From: Scheffersomyces stipitis CBS 6054
Taxonomy: Eukaryota > Ascomycota > Pichiomycetes > Serinales > Debaryomycetaceae
Direction of reading: 5' to 3'
Length of the DNA stretch: 64,000 bases
Assembly (NCBI RefSeq): GCF_000209165.1
Contig: NC_009048.1
Location: forward strand, 682,001-746,000
The notes below the pieces were generated by a model. The model saw only the letters and a list, made by a program, of their open reading frames with translations. It was not told where the DNA came from and did no database searches. Shown one piece after another: positions 1 to 8,800 of the stretch. Numbering within the stretch: the first letter of the stretch is position 1; each line of letters starts with the position of its first letter. Made by a program: the position numbers and the translations under genes.

Positions 1-2
1 CA

Positions 3-200
3 ATCATTATGGAAAGATCAGACAAGCATTTGGACAATTCCATCGGACCGCTTATTGTAGCCTTTGGTCTTATCTTGGCGTTAGTTGTCAACTTTGTCTT
101 TGGCTGGAAGGGGTTGAAGGTTGATCTTGACGATGAGTTCTACGCCAACAACACCGTGCACAGGGCTATCCATGAGTACGTGATCAACTTGGTCAACTAA
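3..200 (+). CDS. C-terminal end of a VTC-complex-type (DUF202) membrane protein, partial
   Basis: The frame is open at the left edge of the window (two isoleucine codons precede the first visible Met), so this is the 3' end of a longer gene. The visible part has a short polar stretch ending in an Ile-Gly-Pro, then about 20 hydrophobic residues (one membrane helix), then a charged tail of about 25 residues. A polar D-x-L/I-G-P followed directly by a last membrane helix matches my recollection of the C-terminus of the DUF202 domain in Vtc1-Vtc4, the vacuolar polyphosphate polymerase complex. The acidic tail after the helix is longer than in Vtc1, so a Vtc2/Vtc3/Vtc4-type subunit or a relative is more likely. 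The exact paralogue cannot be decided from 65 residues. Confidence 0.55.
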   Translation: MIMERSDKHLDNSIGPLIVAFGLILALVVNFVFGWKGLKVDLDDEFYANNTVHRAIHEYVINLVN

Positions 201-709
201 GAGTTATAGACCTTTTTGTCGGACTCACCTTTTTTTGATTCTATATTATTATCTAATTTCATTATAAAACGTTGTTCATAATTCTTTAAATGAATTTTTT
301 AGCAGAAGAAGTTCCAGTATAAGTTAAGACTTCAAGTAATTGGTTCAATTGGACAGTGTTGCGAGAAACACTATTTTTTGGCTATATATCCAGAGCATTT
401 ATGATAATTTTACAATAAAAATCATCACCAAATTTCTCAAATCTCAGCATAAGAAGTAGATTAATCACAATTGATACGTTCAACTGACACTAGTACGAAA
501 TAATGAAAGCCATCTTTTGACTCTAAGCTCCTCCTACTGCCTGTGTCTATAATTCTGTACTTATTCCTGCACGATTTTTTTCGCACAAGGCCAAGTTTCC
601 AATTCCACGCTGTTAAACAAAATCAACACAACTTTTCATCAACAGTCACAGGTGGCTAAGACTCGAAGCTGACCAGAACCAATTGGCCCATTCCATCTGA
701 TCTACCACC
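201..709. other. Intergenic region, VTC-like end to RET3
   Basis: AT-rich sequence with T-rich runs just after the upstream stop codon, as expected for a yeast 3' end. The last 100 bp are the RET3 leader. I see no coding or RNA gene. Confidence 0.5.
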
Positions 710-1282
710 ATGTCGTTGAACATATCCTTATACACAATCTCCGCCGTCTTGATACTAGATAACGAGGGCGAAAGACTCTATGCCAAGTACTACAACCAGG
801 GCCCAAGCCAGGAAAATGGTGGAGAAGTACATTTCCAAACTTTATCACAACAGCAAAAGTTCGAGTCACTGATATTCGGCAAGATAAATAAGGTGCACCA
901 AGACATAGTGTTGTATGACAACCACTTGGTCACGTACAAACAAACCAACGACATTATTCTCATTATTGTAGCCAAGATCAATGAAAACGAATCGTTGATC
1001 TATTCTACTGTAGCCAACTTGTTTGAAAGTTTGAACATTTTGTTGGACAATACTATCGACAAGTCGACTATTGTATCCAAATACGACTTGGTTTCATTGG
1101 CTATTGATGAAACCGTAGATGACGGAATCATTGTTGAGATTGACCCAGCCATCATTGTCAGTAGAGTGACCAAGGCTCCTAAGTTCGAGCCAGGTATCCA
1201 TGTAGACGGGGACAAGGGACTCTTTGATGCCTTCTCGTTTGCTTCGAAGAAGATCAGCGAAAGATTGCAACAGGGTTTCTAG
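710..1282 (+). CDS. RET3: Coatomer (COPI) zeta subunit
   Basis: The 190-residue product has the length and fold signature of the zeta subunit of COPI, the coat of Golgi-to-ER and intra-Golgi vesicles. The N-terminus (MSLNISLYTISAVLILDNEG) reads as the first strands of a longin-type domain shared with AP sigma subunits, followed by the typical R-L-Y-A-K-Y-Y. The rest alternates strands and helices through a conserved D-x-x-V-S-L-A-I-D-E region to a helix ending near the stop. The start ATG at 710 sits in an ACCACC context and no upstream in-frame ATG is needed. No intron is seen. Yeast Ret3 is 189 residues, so this looks complete. Confidence 0.93.
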   Translation: MSLNISLYTISAVLILDNEGERLYAKYYNQGPSQENGGEVHFQTLSQQQKFESLIFGKINKVHQDIVLYDNHLVTYKQTNDIILIIVAKINENESLIYSTVANLFESLNILLDNTIDKSTIVSKYDLVSLAIDETVDDGIIVEIDPAIIVSRVTKAPKFEPGIHVDGDKGLFDAFSFASKKISERLQQGF

Positions 1283-1552
1283 TGTATAGAAAATAGAAAT
1301 GCATAGTTGAAACAAAAGAGATGTTGTACAAGTTATGAAGATGACACTTGAAATCAAAAAAAATGTGATTGTAGATCCTGATCTATTTCCTAATCGAAAA
1401 GAGTGTAGAATATTATTAGTTATCATTCAACAGATACAAATCTATACTGCTGCATCATGTGTGGCATTATACTTGAACTTGACCTTCGGTAACTTTCGTA
1501 TTTTTAATGCGGTGTAATTGATTTAGAAACTCCACTGCAGTCGATTATCAAA

Positions 1553-1559
1553 TGACTCA
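1553..1559 (+). promoter_or_regulatory. Gcn4/bZIP site TGACTCA
   Basis: The site lies in ATGACTCAT, the palindromic consensus for Gcn4-type bZIP factors, 193 bp before the ATG of the class V aminotransferase gene. Gcn4 binding this heptamer is established in yeasts; activity of this copy is inferred. Confidence 0.5.
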
Positions 1560-1664
1560 TTTATACATCCTAATTATAAAAGAACATCATTATCACCATT
1601 TGAAACAATAAACTGAGGTTATACCGTACTCAATCGATTACTCGGAAAAGGATCACATTTTAAT

Positions 1665-1671
1665 TGAGTCA
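1665..1671 (-). promoter_or_regulatory. Gcn4/bZIP site TGAGTCA
   Basis: Second Gcn4-type heptamer, 81 bp before the same ATG and 112 bp from the first. It reads TGAGTCA on +, the reverse complement of TGACTCA. Confidence 0.45.
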
Positions 1672-1745
1672 TCTCATTGTATTTGAATTCAGACATTTCC
1701 TAGTCAGAACGTACTTTGGTGTCTCTCTATTTTTCAAGTAAAATA

Positions 1746-3011
1746 ATGTCCCAGCGAAGCGTACCTTTTGGCAAACTGTTCAGAGAGATCCACTTCAAGG
1801 AATTGGATCCGGAATACCTCGCCGTAAACCATGGTGCCTATGGGATGACTCCGTCATTAGTTTTCAAAAAGTTTAAAGAGGTAATGGAGGATGACTATTC
1901 CAATCCTGACTATTTCAGAAGAGTCGAACAACCAGCCATATACGTGGAAACCTTGAAAGAGCTATCTACTGTTTTGAACACTGACTATCGTAATCTTGCA
2001 CTTGTAGACAATTCCACATCGGGAATCAATACTGTCTTACGAAGCTATCCCTTCAAAAAAGGTGACAAGATTGTAGCTCCGTCTACAGTCTTTAACAATT
2101 GCGAAAAAACGATCGAGTTTTTGCAAGACAGATATGGTATTATCTACGAGTCGGTGGAACTAAACTATCCACTTGAAGATTCAGAGATCCTTGCCTTGTT
2201 TGAAGACATACTTCAGAAAGGAGATGTAAAACTTGCCTTGTTTGACACTGTAATTTCAACTCCGGCAGTCCGGTTTCCGTTTGAGAAAATGGTTAAATTG
2301 TGTCAAAGCTTCTCTGTTTTATCATTTATTGACGGGGCCCATTCAGCAGGATTGTTGCCAATAGATTTGGACGAGATTCAGCCCGATTTCTATGTTAGTA
2401 ACCTACACAAATGGTTCTTTGTTCCGAGAAACAGTGCTATATTGTATGTCTCCAAAAAGAACCACAGAAAAATCCACACAATGCCAATTGTGTCTTCATA
2501 TGTAGGGGATGAGACAGAAGTTCTGGCAGAAGAAGAAAACAATTGGTTGATCGACAGGTTCGCCGATGTCAGTACCAAGAATTTTGCTGCTGCTGCTTCC
2601 ATTAGAACAGCCATAAAGTTCAGACAAGAACAGTGTGGAGGAGAAGAAAGCATTCGCAATTACTGTTACGACTTAGCTAGGAAAGCTAGTGAGCTTGTCA
2701 GCAACAAATGGGGCACATCTGTTCTCGAGAATGAAGTCAGGTCCTTGACTACAGCTATGTTCAACGTCGAGGTTCCTTTAGAACAGCTTGGTTTAAATGT
2801 AGATGATTACAAAGAGAACGCCAACGAATTGTATTTTCTGATGCATAAGGGCAAAAGGGTTGTTGTTCCGTTATTCATCCATAATAATAAGGTGTATGGT
2901 CGATTCAGTGCTCAGATCTACAACGAGCTAGATGACTATGACAAGGCTTCAGACATTGTATATCAATTGTTTGTGAACATAGCCAGAAAAAAGGCGCAAA
3001 AACAATTTTAA
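1746..3011 (+). CDS. PLP-dependent class V aminotransferase-like enzyme (isopenicillin N epimerase / Egt2-like family)
   Basis: The product of about 421 residues is a fold-type I pyridoxal-phosphate enzyme. A Y-L-A-V-N-H-G-A-Y-G near residue 20 is the family's substrate-entry motif. D-N-S-T-S-G-I-N around residue 88 is the phosphate-binding turn, D-G-A-H-S-A-G near 198 carries the Asp that holds the pyridine nitrogen, and Lys222 in S-N-L-H-K-W is the Schiff-base lysine. In fungi this group includes cysteine-desulfurase-like and hercynylcysteine sulfoxide lyase (Egt2) enzymes; I cannot assign the substrate. The open frame extends 30 bp further upstream but only from a TTG codon, so I use the ATG at 1746. 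Two Gcn4-type sites within 200 bp upstream fit a role in amino-acid or sulfur metabolism. Confidence 0.82.
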   Translation: MSQRSVPFGKLFREIHFKELDPEYLAVNHGAYGMTPSLVFKKFKEVMEDDYSNPDYFRRVEQPAIYVETLKELSTVLNTDYRNLALVDNSTSGINTVLRSYPFKKGDKIVAPSTVFNNCEKTIEFLQDRYGIIYESVELNYPLEDSEILALFEDILQKGDVKLALFDTVISTPAVRFPFEKMVKLCQSFSVLSFIDGAHSAGLLPIDLDEIQPDFYVSNLHKWFFVPRNSAILYVSKKNHRKIHTMPIVSSYVGDETEVLAEEENNWLIDRFADVSTKNFAAAASIRTAIKFRQEQCGGEESIRNYCYDLARKASELVSNKWGTSVLENEVRSLTTAMFNVEVPLEQLGLNVDDYKENANELYFLMHKGKRVVVPLFIHNNKVYGRFSAQIYNELDDYDKASDIVYQLFVNIARKKAQKQF

Positions 3012-3392
3012 GATACGAGCATCTAGTTAGTATTCAAATATTATGTACACATTTATCCTTGTTCAAGATCATTTTACACAGAGTAGTATTCCATGAAGTC
3101 TTAAGGAACAGTGGGTGCAAATTATTCTATTTGTATAGTTAATTTTCATAGGGCCTGAAATTGAGAGGTCTTTTTTCGCACGACTTTGTTTTCACCAAAA
3201 CTAAATTGAGAATAGTTCAACTTTCAAACAATTCCAGCATCAGATGCAAATCCTTACATTTTTCGACAATCTCATAGACAACCTGTCTTTTTTCTAATCC
3301 AATTATAAACATCTCATACGGCAGTTTATACCATTGTAATATTAATAGTTTTTCGTGTACACAATTTCATTTCCACAAGATTCAGAATAGTC
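3012..3392. other. Intergenic region, aminotransferase gene to TAF3
   Basis: AT-rich spacer holding the 3' end of the upstream gene and the TAF3 promoter. I recognise no specific element. Confidence 0.4.
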
Positions 3393-4484
3393 ATGGATGA
3401 ATCGTTTCATTTTGCATTGCTACGGATTTCCATTGCCCAGATCCTCAAATCCCACGGTTTTGACAAGTGTAAACCCTCAACACTTAATATAGTCACAGAT
3501 TTGGCTATTCAGTATCTCAAGAAACTCGTGTTGGAAACGATTCTGTGTTCACAGACTCGAACAAGATCCAATAATATTGAGATTCAAGACATTACCCAGG
3601 CATTAATTATGATAGAGGCAATAAAACCAGACGACTATCTCAAGCTAGATGACAGTAAAGATTCTAAATACAACACTAAATCGTTGGACTCGTTTGTCAA
3701 CTGGGTTCGTTTCAGTGATTCCGACCGGGTAGCGAGAGAATTGAATGAATTTCCTACAGCCTTAGTGCGCAATTTAATAGACAAGCGAAAGCTAGACTTG
3801 GACGACGGGGAGACCGACCAAGAGAAAAAGAAGCGCAAACACAAGGAAAGACAGGAATACTACAATCAATTGAAATTGAACGAGATTTCTAATTTGCATG
3901 GTGAAGATTATGGCGAAGAAGAGGAAGAGGATGAGTATAGCATATCTACCAAGGACAAGTTTCTGTGGCTAAATTATTTGATAGAGAAAGATCTCAAGCT
4001 TGGCCATGACTTAAAGTTTTTGAACTCAAGCTTATCTGCGGAGTTCTTAAAGTTCCAGAATGATACCAAATTGCATCCTGTAGTCAACGGCAGTAGCAAC
4101 AACGAAGTGGGGAAACGATCCCAACAACTTAAACACCAATTGCATAATTTCAACAAATACGACTATCTCGTAATAAGCATAGACAACGAAAAGGACGAAA
4201 ACGAAGACGAAAATGGCGCAGACCTAGATGTCAAGCCTTCTGATAGCTTAATCCGGTTGTTACCCTACAACTTACAGTACGACAAGTATCTAGTTGACGA
4301 AGACCTAGACCAATACGTGGAGTATATGGAAAGGCACGAGATGGGTGCAGAGGAGGACACAGGACATGACGAGGATAATGGCCATGGGGTAAATGATCAT
4401 GTCATAGACCAGGAGGGAGACGACGACAACCTCATCATACGAGATGAAGGAATAGGAGGAGAAAATAGTCTCATGCTAACATAG
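3393..4484 (+). CDS. TAF3: TFIID subunit TAF3 (histone-fold / BTP domain)
   Basis: The 363-residue product opens with a bromodomain-associated histone fold: F-H-F-A-L-L-R-I-S-I-A-Q-I-L within the first 18 residues, then helices through I-E-I-Q-D-I-T-Q-A-L near residue 70. This is the pattern I know from yeast Taf3 (TAF47), which pairs with Taf10 in TFIID for RNA polymerase II initiation. A Lys-rich stretch follows near residue 148 and acidic runs near residues 175-180 and 265-275; the C-terminal 100 residues are strongly acidic. Length agrees with S. cerevisiae Taf3 (about 353). No PHD finger is present, as is usual in budding yeast. A CTG codon at residue 51, inside the histone fold, probably encodes serine. 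Confidence 0.85.
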   Translation: MDESFHFALLRISIAQILKSHGFDKCKPSTLNIVTDLAIQYLKKLVLETILCSQTRTRSNNIEIQDITQALIMIEAIKPDDYLKLDDSKDSKYNTKSLDSFVNWVRFSDSDRVARELNEFPTALVRNLIDKRKLDLDDGETDQEKKKRKHKERQEYYNQLKLNEISNLHGEDYGEEEEEDEYSISTKDKFLWLNYLIEKDLKLGHDLKFLNSSLSAEFLKFQNDTKLHPVVNGSSNNEVGKRSQQLKHQLHNFNKYDYLVISIDNEKDENEDENGADLDVKPSDSLIRLLPYNLQYDKYLVDEDLDQYVEYMERHEMGAEEDTGHDEDNGHGVNDHVIDQEGDDDNLIIRDEGIGGENSLMLT

Positions 4485-6879
4485 AACTGTGTACTTTTGT
4501 GGTAAGTATGACCTTTGTGGTTTCTGAACTTTGTGGTATGCTAAGGACTCTTTGTTTTGTGACATACTAATGCCGTGCGAGTAGAGGTCGAACAATGAAT
4601 ATACAATGGAGAGTGGAGCGAGAATGAAACCTCGAATGTGGTATTTTCTATTTCAGGAGATGTTGCATCCCAGTGTAAAATATAATTTGTAATGGACTTA
4701 GACTCTGTTGGATCGAAAGTGGAAAAAAAGGTTTAGACAAGTGTCACCAAAATGGACTAAATTAGCGCAATCAAATTATAGACAAAGCACAGATCTTTCC
4801 CTGAAACTGGTGAATTGTCGTACACGGGCGCTCTAGGCATGTAGAAGCAGACGAACGAAACAGCAGACGGCTGTGTTGCGTCATGACAATGTGATTGTCT
4901 GATGCAATAGAGAGAAATTCATTGCATAAGAATAGAAGATGGAATAGTGTCGAAGTAGATTAGATCAATGGACTGTACCAAGACGCAACTTAATTCATTA
5001 TGTTGGCTTAAACAATAAAGAAGGGCACGAGACAAGACCCAAGAATACAAGAATGGACTAGTTAGGGACCAAAAGGCACAAAGTTGGGGGTGGGAGGAAG
5101 ACTAAAAACCGACAACTAAAACGTAAAATATTCGTATAAACTGCGGGCATTCAGAGGGTGTAGAAGGAGTCTCGGCTACACTATACGGTAACCCGGCAAC
5201 ATCAGCCAACAGTCGAAGACAAGAAAAAACCGGATGAGTAAGGTTAGGTCCGAAAGATATTCGTAGATAATAATGCTGTACCCTTAAGTATGGTGATGTA
5301 CTGGCCAGAGTTGCGGGAGCCGGACAGAATTCAGAAAGTGAAACGGACACCACCTGTTTGCTCCGTCTAAGCCTTAACTATTCCACCTGTTTCGACACGT
5401 TTACAGCGCAGTTTCATTTGACACATTGATAACGAATTTATAGACTTCCCTTCTTTCGTACTGGACTTGTACAATAGAGTATTATGCGACACAGATCTTG
5501 ACACTTTTGGCAGATTAGCCGGCAATTGTAGCACCCTTAATTCCCAGGCAGTGTACGGATCACCAGGTCGATCTGGATCCACGTCGTAGATCCCAGATCT
5601 AGACTCCCGGCTCTGCCAACAAAACGAAACGAGGGTTCCAACTGCATTATCATCCGGAAGTTCTGCTACCACCTGACAAAGTAATATTCTCCTTTGAGCT
5701 CCTCCATCAATCTTGCAGCAGCAATTTGCCCCAACTAAGTTAATTAACGACAGACGCGTACCGCATGCGAGGGAAAAAAAATATTCGAGTGAAATATTCC
5801 CCAGCTCCTGAGAACCAGCTCCTGAGAACCAGCCCCGATTTTCCAAGTTAGATGACCTGACGTCTGGAATCCCACAGTCGGAACCAACCACTCGTATCCA
5901 CGTAAAAATATTCTCCCTGGGTGTTCCGTATATATAGAAGAGAAATCCAGCGAAAACGAATTCCTCCCCCTTCTTCCGCACCTGCTAACCCAACGTTGGC
6001 TATACCGCACTATTGTTCGCTCGTACTTCTTGTTGTTTGAAATTCATCGTTTTCCCACTGGCTGAAATTTGAATAGCTGAAATTGTTTGCATTCTTTTCA
6101 TTGTACTCACCTGTCGATCTTTGTCCCTCTTGCTCTGCATCTATTGTTGCTTCAGCACACGTCCGGACACCTAAGCTTTTCACCAGCTGCCAATCCCTCA
6201 GACTCTCTTGCACGTGACTCCCCGCTCTTTCCAGTCCACCATACGGGTCTGTTTCCAAGCTCCATATATCTAGACTCAACATTGCTATCTTGTCTTTTCG
6301 CTGATTTCAGCTTACTATTGCTTTCCGTGACTGCTGGACGATTTATAAAGTGGAAACTTGCGCCTGAACTCGAATTTGGCTACTGTTCCTCGCTCACTGC
6401 TCGCTACTGTCTATTTACTCCAGATACACGCGCCTGGCTAGAATTTTCATTTTCAGACCCTGTAAGACTGAACTCGCTAGATTTGTTGGACACGAAAGTT
6501 TTCCAAGCATTCAAAGTCGTCTAGGTTCTCATTGCTACGCGACGAAGTTAATAGTCGCTTACTTCCGCTTCTCGCTATAACAAGACGTCACAGCTGCCTT
6601 GCGTGTGACATAGCCTCCTGTTCAATTTCCATACACGGACCAACATTTGGGTTTTCGCGAAACCCCCCTGAAAGAATCTCGAGCTTTGTGTTGCAATAGA
6701 CTACTAAAATAGCACACTCAACACAACAATAATACAGAAAGTCCACGGTTTACTCTACTATTGATATTCTCATATACTCCTTATTAGCGGCAGAATCACC
6801 ATCGACCGTTTTTCATCAGATACTTCATCCTTTTTAATCAACTTGCAGCCTTTTACTACATTTATGTGCATTCTCCAAT
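4485..6879. other. Long non-coding region upstream of the Asn-rich gene
   Basis: About 2.4 kb without a supportable gene. Open frames of 80-200 codons on both strands have no recognisable domains and look accidental. The second half, from about 6.0 kb, is pyrimidine-rich on + with several CT runs, as in long yeast leader or promoter regions. It holds a CACGTG at 6211-6216, a 14-bp tandem repeat at 5801-5834, and an upstream ATG at 6864. Most of it is probably promoter and leader of the gene at 6880. Confidence 0.5.
5801..5834. repeat. 14-bp tandem repeat, about 2.4 copies
   Basis: The unit CCAGCTCCTGAGAA is repeated exactly at 5801-5814 and 5815-5828, followed by a partial third copy. It lies in non-coding DNA. 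Confidence 0.85.
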
Positions 6880-6914
6880 ATGAACAAAAAGTTAAATTTG
6901 AAGCTCTCGCTTAA
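6864..6914 (+). other. Upstream ORF overlapping the start of the Asn-rich gene
   Basis: An ATG 16 nt before the main start opens a 16-codon frame, out of frame with the main gene, which stops at TAA 6912-6914 inside the main coding region. If the transcript starts upstream of it, a scanning ribosome must pass it to reach the ATG at 6880. Confidence 0.5.
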
Positions 6915-8499
6915 CAGAACGACAAGCAATTTGTCTAACGAGTCCCAGCCGTTCACTCCGCTTGAGCAGACCGTTCAAACACCTATAGACGCTCCGGGAT
7001 TTCCGCAGCAGCAATCTTCACAGCCTACCTTCTACTTTGCGCCTCCGGCAGTCCCAGGTGGAGGAGCCAGAACTCCTGTTGATTCGATATACTCCAACCC
7101 GCAATACAACGAATCTGACGATATTTTGACAGACATTGACGAACTACAAGGAACATGCAAAACCACCCGCAACTATACTCTTAACTTCACTCCTAGCTTT
7201 GATCAACTTGTATTATCAATTTATTCGCATATCTTGTCATTGCCTACCACCACTCCTTTTCTGGGAATGACACCTCCTAGTGGACTTGTGAGTAAAGTTG
7301 CTAATGAAACCATGTCTAAGTTGATTGCAAACACACAAACCAGCAATCCTCCTTTGTACGACCACCAGAGTATTATCAACGCTGAATACCTTAGAAACCA
7401 TTCTTACCAACCCATCTTTTTGCAGTTGATACGGAAGAGGTTATTGGACTTATGCCTTTTCAACAGCTACAACGGTGGTGACAGCACCAACTCAAACTCG
7501 TACAACAACAATACTAATTCTCTTAATAATACTGCTTTGAAATTACCTGAAGCTACCACTATTTCAGTGACAGCTTCATCTAATGTAGCAAATGGCGGAT
7601 TAAGACAGTCTTCGATTTCAAATTTGTCATTGAATGAATTGAACATTCTGAACTACAACAGCAACAATACCTCAACCAGATCCAGATCCTCTTCTCTCAG
7701 CTTGAGGAAACAATCTTTGACAAGAAACAATTCATACACCAACAACAATTGGTTGCACGTTGGAAATATAAATAGTATTAGACCCTCCAGCAACGCCAAC
7801 GGTCCCATTCACCACGGTGGTGAACACTATAATGCTAGCACAGACTCATTGCAATCGATGCAAGACTATGTTACACAATCCTTCATTAATAGATCTGCCA
7901 ACAATAACAATAACAATAACAACAACGCCAGTCTTACTGCTCCTTCAACAAATTTCAATTCTATGATGATGGACTACCAGACCCCACCATCTTCAAATAA
8001 GGGCTCGATTTCTGGTCCTACCATGACCCCACCCTATAATACCCAAACAATCCAGAACTCCATAAATAATGGCCATTCGATGAATCCAGAATATGATGAT
8101 TTTGCATTTTACCAGTTTCAGCAAGCCAGATCGCGTTCTTCGTCTAGAGGAAACAACTCATTTCCAATACCTTTGACTATCAACACAGATTCGGCTAACA
8201 TACAGGCATTGAATGCCTTAAACGGTGGTCCACTTTCTGGAGGACCCAATGCCCATAGAAACAATCACACCGGGTTGAGCTTGGATTCTCCATTTATGTC
8301 TGCTACTTCGTTGTCCGAGGAAAGCGGTTATTTCGGAGATAGATTCCCACAACCACCTCAGGTGAGTAGCAATGTTCAAGCTGACAGTCCAACTAATGCG
8401 GAACCCGCATTGGGTGACTCTCGTATTAACTTGCATAACCAGTTCAGCTTGAGTGAGAAGAAGAGAGATTCATTGAAGTTGAAGAGAGGTATCCACTAG
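6880..8499 (+). CDS. Asn/Ser-rich protein of unknown function
   Basis: I do not recognise this 539-residue protein. The N-terminal 80 residues are low-complexity and rich in S, T, P and Q. Residues about 90-190 look like a folded region, with a hydrophobic helix (F-D-Q-L-V-L-S-I-Y-S-H-I-L), a T-P-P-S-G-L-V turn and a final helix ending in R-K-R-L-L-D-L-C-L-F. The rest is low complexity with poly-Asn near residue 345 and repeated short S/N runs. No zinc cluster, bZIP, kinase or membrane segment is visible. The long upstream region and overlapping upstream ORF resemble regulatory genes in yeasts, but that is only context. CTG codons are infrequent, as in its neighbours. Confidence 0.75.
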   Translation: MNKKLNLKLSLNRTTSNLSNESQPFTPLEQTVQTPIDAPGFPQQQSSQPTFYFAPPAVPGGGARTPVDSIYSNPQYNESDDILTDIDELQGTCKTTRNYTLNFTPSFDQLVLSIYSHILSLPTTTPFLGMTPPSGLVSKVANETMSKLIANTQTSNPPLYDHQSIINAEYLRNHSYQPIFLQLIRKRLLDLCLFNSYNGGDSTNSNSYNNNTNSLNNTALKLPEATTISVTASSNVANGGLRQSSISNLSLNELNILNYNSNNTSTRSRSSSLSLRKQSLTRNNSYTNNNWLHVGNINSIRPSSNANGPIHHGGEHYNASTDSLQSMQDYVTQSFINRSANNNNNNNNNASLTAPSTNFNSMMMDYQTPPSSNKGSISGPTMTPPYNTQTIQNSINNGHSMNPEYDDFAFYQFQQARSRSSSRGNNSFPIPLTINTDSANIQALNALNGGPLSGGPNAHRNNHTGLSLDSPFMSATSLSEESGYFGDRFPQPPQVSSNVQADSPTNAEPALGDSRINLHNQFSLSEKKRDSLKLKRGIH

Positions 8500-8796
8500 T
8501 CCATTTAGTTTTAGTTGCAACTGGATATTGCACTATGAGCATGTTGGTCTACTTGTATCATTATTAAATACACATATAAATAGTAGAATAGATTGCACTG
8601 TAAAGTAGAATATAGAATTCGGAATAAGGAATAAAGAATTGATCTGGAAGATTTTCGCAGTCATTCTGGTAGCTTCGTAATTTCGCGTCAAGACTTCCAC
8701 CCGCGTTAAAATTGATAACTATTTACTTCTCAAGATAGCTCCATCGATTACTAATTATTGACCTAGTTAAAAGCTAAAAAGTTTTCCAGAAATGAT
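8500..8796. other. Short intergenic region before EXO5
   Basis: AT-rich 3' end of the upstream gene and EXO5 promoter. No specific element recognised apart from the mini upstream ORF at its end. Confidence 0.4.
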
Positions 8797-8800
8797 ATGA
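8792..8800 (+). other. Three-codon upstream ORF overlapping the EXO5 start
   Basis: The leader ends in ATG-ATA-TGA. The TGA at 8798-8800 overlaps the EXO5 ATG at 8797-8799, forming ATGA. The arrangement is seen directly; whether ribosomes reinitiate there is inferred. Confidence 0.55.

Larger units (their letters stand above)
1283..1745. other. Intergenic region, RET3 to the class V aminotransferase gene
   Basis: AT-rich. The only recognisable content is a pair of Gcn4-type sites, listed separately. Short open frames here have no family resemblance. Confidence 0.5.

Noticed and set aside
1716..1745. 10-residue extension of the class V aminotransferase
   Set aside because: Its first codon is TTG; the ATG at 1746 is the first usable start.
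5367..5981. 204-codon minus-strand frame
   Set aside because: No domain, composition unlike neighbouring proteins, and overlapped by other frames in a region that looks like promoter and leader.
6087..6524. 145-codon plus-strand frame
   Set aside because: Product is dominated by Ser/Leu/Phe from a CT-rich stretch; typical of pyrimidine-rich leaders rather than protein.
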